64,000 nucleotides of DNA from contig CAWDDX010000003.1 in assembly GCA_963801195.1 (NCBI GenBank), positions 1-64,000 of the forward strand, read 5' to 3'. Each line of letters opens with the position of its first letter. Within the stretch, counting starts at the first letter, position 1. Source of the stretch: SZUA-36 sp963801195 (GTDB lineage: Bacteria > Pseudomonadota > Gammaproteobacteria > Xanthomonadales > SZUA-36). The notes under the pieces are model-generated. The model was not told the origin of the DNA and did not search any database. It saw only the letters and a program-made list of their open reading frames with translations. This document shows positions 62,113-64,000 of this stretch, piece by piece. Made by a program: the position numbers and the translations under genes.

Positions 62113-64000
62113 ATGAATCGTTTGTCACCATGGTTGTCTGCGGTACTTCTGTTCCTGTCGCCGGCGGCGTGGGCCGTCGATTGCACGCCTGATGAGATCA
62201 CACTGTCATCGCAGGCGGAAGTCGACGATTTCCAAACGAACCATGGTCCGGGTTGTGACACGATCATCACCGGCCTGACCATTGACGGCGCTTCGATCAA
62301 CGATCTCACGCCCCTGGCAGGACTGACCACGATATCCACTGTCAGCCCGTTTAGCCTGAATCACAAGCTGCAGATCAGCAACACCTCGCTGGTCAGCCTC
62401 GCGGGCCTGCAAAACCTGTCTGACGTGTTCTGGCTGAACATCAGCAACAACGCGTTGCTTATCGACACCTCGGCACTGTCGTCATTGACCGTAACAAGGG
62501 GGACGTTGGAAATCCACAGCAATGCCCTGCTCGCCAACCTGGACGGATTTTCAGGCGTAACCAACCTGCAAGCCGGGGCGCTTAGCCTGTTCAATAATCC
62601 GAGCCTGTCGGATCTGGGCGGCCTGTCAAACCTGAACAGCACGGCAGGGTCCCTGGCCATTATGAATAACGACGCCCTGGCCAATCTCGACGGCCTGTCC
62701 GCATTGAGTCACGTTGCCTCCAACATCAGCATTCAAAACAACGATATTCTCACCAGCATCAGCGGGCTGTCGGGGCTGACGAATTTCACCGCAACGCTCG
62801 ACTTTCGGTTCAACCCGCAGCTTTCCAGCCTGGACGGCATTTCCGGGGTCACCGAGTTGAGCGGGCTGATCCTGAATTCCAACTCATCACTCGAAAACGT
62901 CGATGAACTGGCCGGCCTGACCACGATTGGCAACCAGTATTCCGACATGCTGATCAGCAACAACGATTCGCTCACCAACCTCGACGGGCTGGCTGACCTG
63001 GTCAGTCTGGATGCGGGTGTGGAGATCTCCGACAATAATTCTCTGGATGCCTGTTCGGCCCTGGTTACCCTACTGGACCCCATCGACGACGCCCTGCCCG
63101 GGCCGGGGCCGGGCGGCGCCGGTATCCCGGATGTGAACGGCGACCTGCTGCTGGAAAACAACGGGGATGGCTGCAATTCGCTGGCGGAAATCCTGGGCGC
63201 AAACCCAATGGATGGGACGGGCACATTCCAATATGGCAGCTTCGGCGGCGGGCGCCACCAACTGTTGTTCAAGGGTCTGAACCTGACCCGCAACTGTTTC
63301 GACGCGCCGATTCAATTGCCGGAAGACGGACACCTCAGCGCCAGCCAGGTGCAGTTCGCCTGCGCCGCCGTCAATTACATGGAGGCCGAAACGCTGGTTT
63401 ACGACGTGGCGGAAGACCGTTGCAACACGTTCGCCGGCTTCGAAAACGACACCCGCCTGGATCTGTACGGCGTCTTTCTGGAAGGCGGCAACAGCGGGAA
63501 TTCCCTGAAATTCCTCTCCGACGTCCTCTTCAAGCGCGATGAAAACGCACTGCTGTTATTCGACCCGCAGTCCGGCGAAATCCTCAGGGGCCAGTCCATG
63601 GTCTGCAGCGAAGGCGGTGGCGGGCCACCGTCCCCGCCCGGCGTCCTGGGGCAACTGGATTTCCTGAAGGCGTCAAACGCAGGCGAGGATGACATTTTCG
63701 GTGACACTGTGGCGGAATCGGGCGACACGATCGTGGTGGGCACTTTCCGGGAAGACGGCAGCGCCATTACGATCGACGGAGCGGATGATGACAACGCGAC
63801 AGATGCCGGCGCCGCTTACGTTTTCATCCGCACCCCCGGCACCAATGAGTGGACCCAGCAGGCCTATCTGAAAGCTCCCAACGCGGGCGCCGGCGACTAT
63901 TTCGGCCGGGATGTCGATATCGATGGTGATACCGTGGTAGTTGGCGCCGAAAGGGAGGATGGCGATGGCAATGCCTCCGGTGCCGCCTACGTGTTCGTGC
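62113..64000 (+). CDS. Exported receptor-L/LRR-like plus FG-GAP protein, running off the window
   Basis: Open from ATG 62113 to the window end (629 codons, no stop), so its C-terminus is outside. Signal peptide (MNRLSPWLSAVLLFLSPAAW AVD). About 45-330: repeated leucine-rich segments of receptor-L type (NTSLVSLAGLQNLSDV, LDGFSGVTNLQ, NLDGLSALSHVAS, SLDGISGVTELSG). About 330-510: a Cys-containing region. From about 514: FG-GAP/integrin-like blocks (AGEDDIFGDTVAESGDTIVVG, GDYFGRDVDIDGDTVVVGA) each followed by GAAYVF. This fits a large secreted or surface adhesin. It starts 22 bases after the Hcp-fold gene. Confidence 0.85.
   Translation, partial: MNRLSPWLSAVLLFLSPAAWAVDCTPDEITLSSQAEVDDFQTNHGPGCDTIITGLTIDGASINDLTPLAGLTTISTVSPFSLNHKLQISNTSLVSLAGLQNLSDVFWLNISNNALLIDTSALSSLTVTRGTLEIHSNALLANLDGFSGVTNLQAGALSLFNNPSLSDLGGLSNLNSTAGSLAIMNNDALANLDGLSALSHVASNISIQNNDILTSISGLSGLTNFTATLDFRFNPQLSSLDGISGVTELSGLILNSNSSLENVDELAGLTTIGNQYSDMLISNNDSLTNLDGLADLVSLDAGVEISDNNSLDACSALVTLLDPIDDALPGPGPGGAGIPDVNGDLLLENNGDGCNSLAEILGANPMDGTGTFQYGSFGGGRHQLLFKGLNLTRNCFDAPIQLPEDGHLSASQVQFACAAVNYMEAETLVYDVAEDRCNTFAGFENDTRLDLYGVFLEGGNSGNSLKFLSDVLFKRDENALLLFDPQSGEILRGQSMVCSEGGGGPPSPPGVLGQLDFLKASNAGEDDIFGDTVAESGDTIVVGTFREDGSAITIDGADDDNATDAGAAYVFIRTPGTNEWTQQAYLKAPNAGAGDYFGRDVDIDGDTVVVGAEREDGDGNASGAAYVFV

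Noticed and set aside
1..64000. tRNA, rRNA and intact transposase genes
   Set aside because: Scanned the gaps by eye; none seen. A tRNAscan or Rfam run would settle it.

Overview
The window reads as chromosomal DNA of a Gammaproteobacterium. The order lptD - alaA-like - surA - pdxA - rsmA - apaG - apaH, the convergent thyA-folA and lgt genes, and a Vibrio-type TonB2 cluster (DUF3450, ExbB-like TtpC, ExbB, ExbD, TonB, TPR protein) are typical of that class. Genus cannot be told from the sequence. Coding density is high in the core blocks and falls in three accessory zones, which hold short repeats, gene remains and secreted proteins. I saw no rRNA, tRNA, CRISPR array or complete transposase gene.

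Left zone (1-10464): a translationally coupled 2-oxoacid dehydrogenase operon (E1alpha, a frameshifted E1beta, an odd E2), then gnd-zwf, a PerM-type membrane protein, a YqjE/YqjD-like pair and pgi, i.e. central sugar metabolism. 10465-16600 is an insertion-scarred region. It has a decayed PEP synthase tail, two copies of a 262-264 bp palindromic element (A) in opposite orientation, and a tandem array plus one distant inverted copy of a ~245 bp element (B). Between the A copies lies a regulatory island: a broken CheB, a PAS histidine kinase, a FixJ-like regulator and a Crp/Fnr-type regulator, an arrangement reminiscent of FixL-FixJ-FixK.

16516-43866 is mostly housekeeping: patatin lipase, MscS channel, kelch protein and glutaredoxin, sdaA, a LytM-type endopeptidase, prfC, MATE and CNT transporters, an MFS-acyltransferase fusion, msrB, a zinc peptidase lipoprotein, the lptD-apaH block, folA-thyA-lgt and an SLC13-type permease. 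44288-49476 is the energy-transduction operon, closed by a strong terminator. 49567-55848 holds DUF190-crcB, a sulfotransferase, a third palindromic element (C), VanZ, a phosphatase, glgC and zinc-ribbon genes.

The right end (56305-64000) encodes exported proteins. One is a 1381-residue protein with sialidase-like, four ASH-like and a cystine-knot-like C-terminal module. Another is an Hcp-fold protein with a Sec signal peptide and no type VI genes beside it. A receptor-L/FG-GAP protein runs off the window edge. Between them lie the remains of an HMG-CoA reductase gene.

The most unusual pattern is that four genes (Crp/Fnr regulator, patatin, folA, sulfotransferase) take their stop codon, and in two cases extra C-terminal residues, from the terminal inverted repeats of these short elements. 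The three element families have different ends but share a central atagc-N3/4-gctat dyad.
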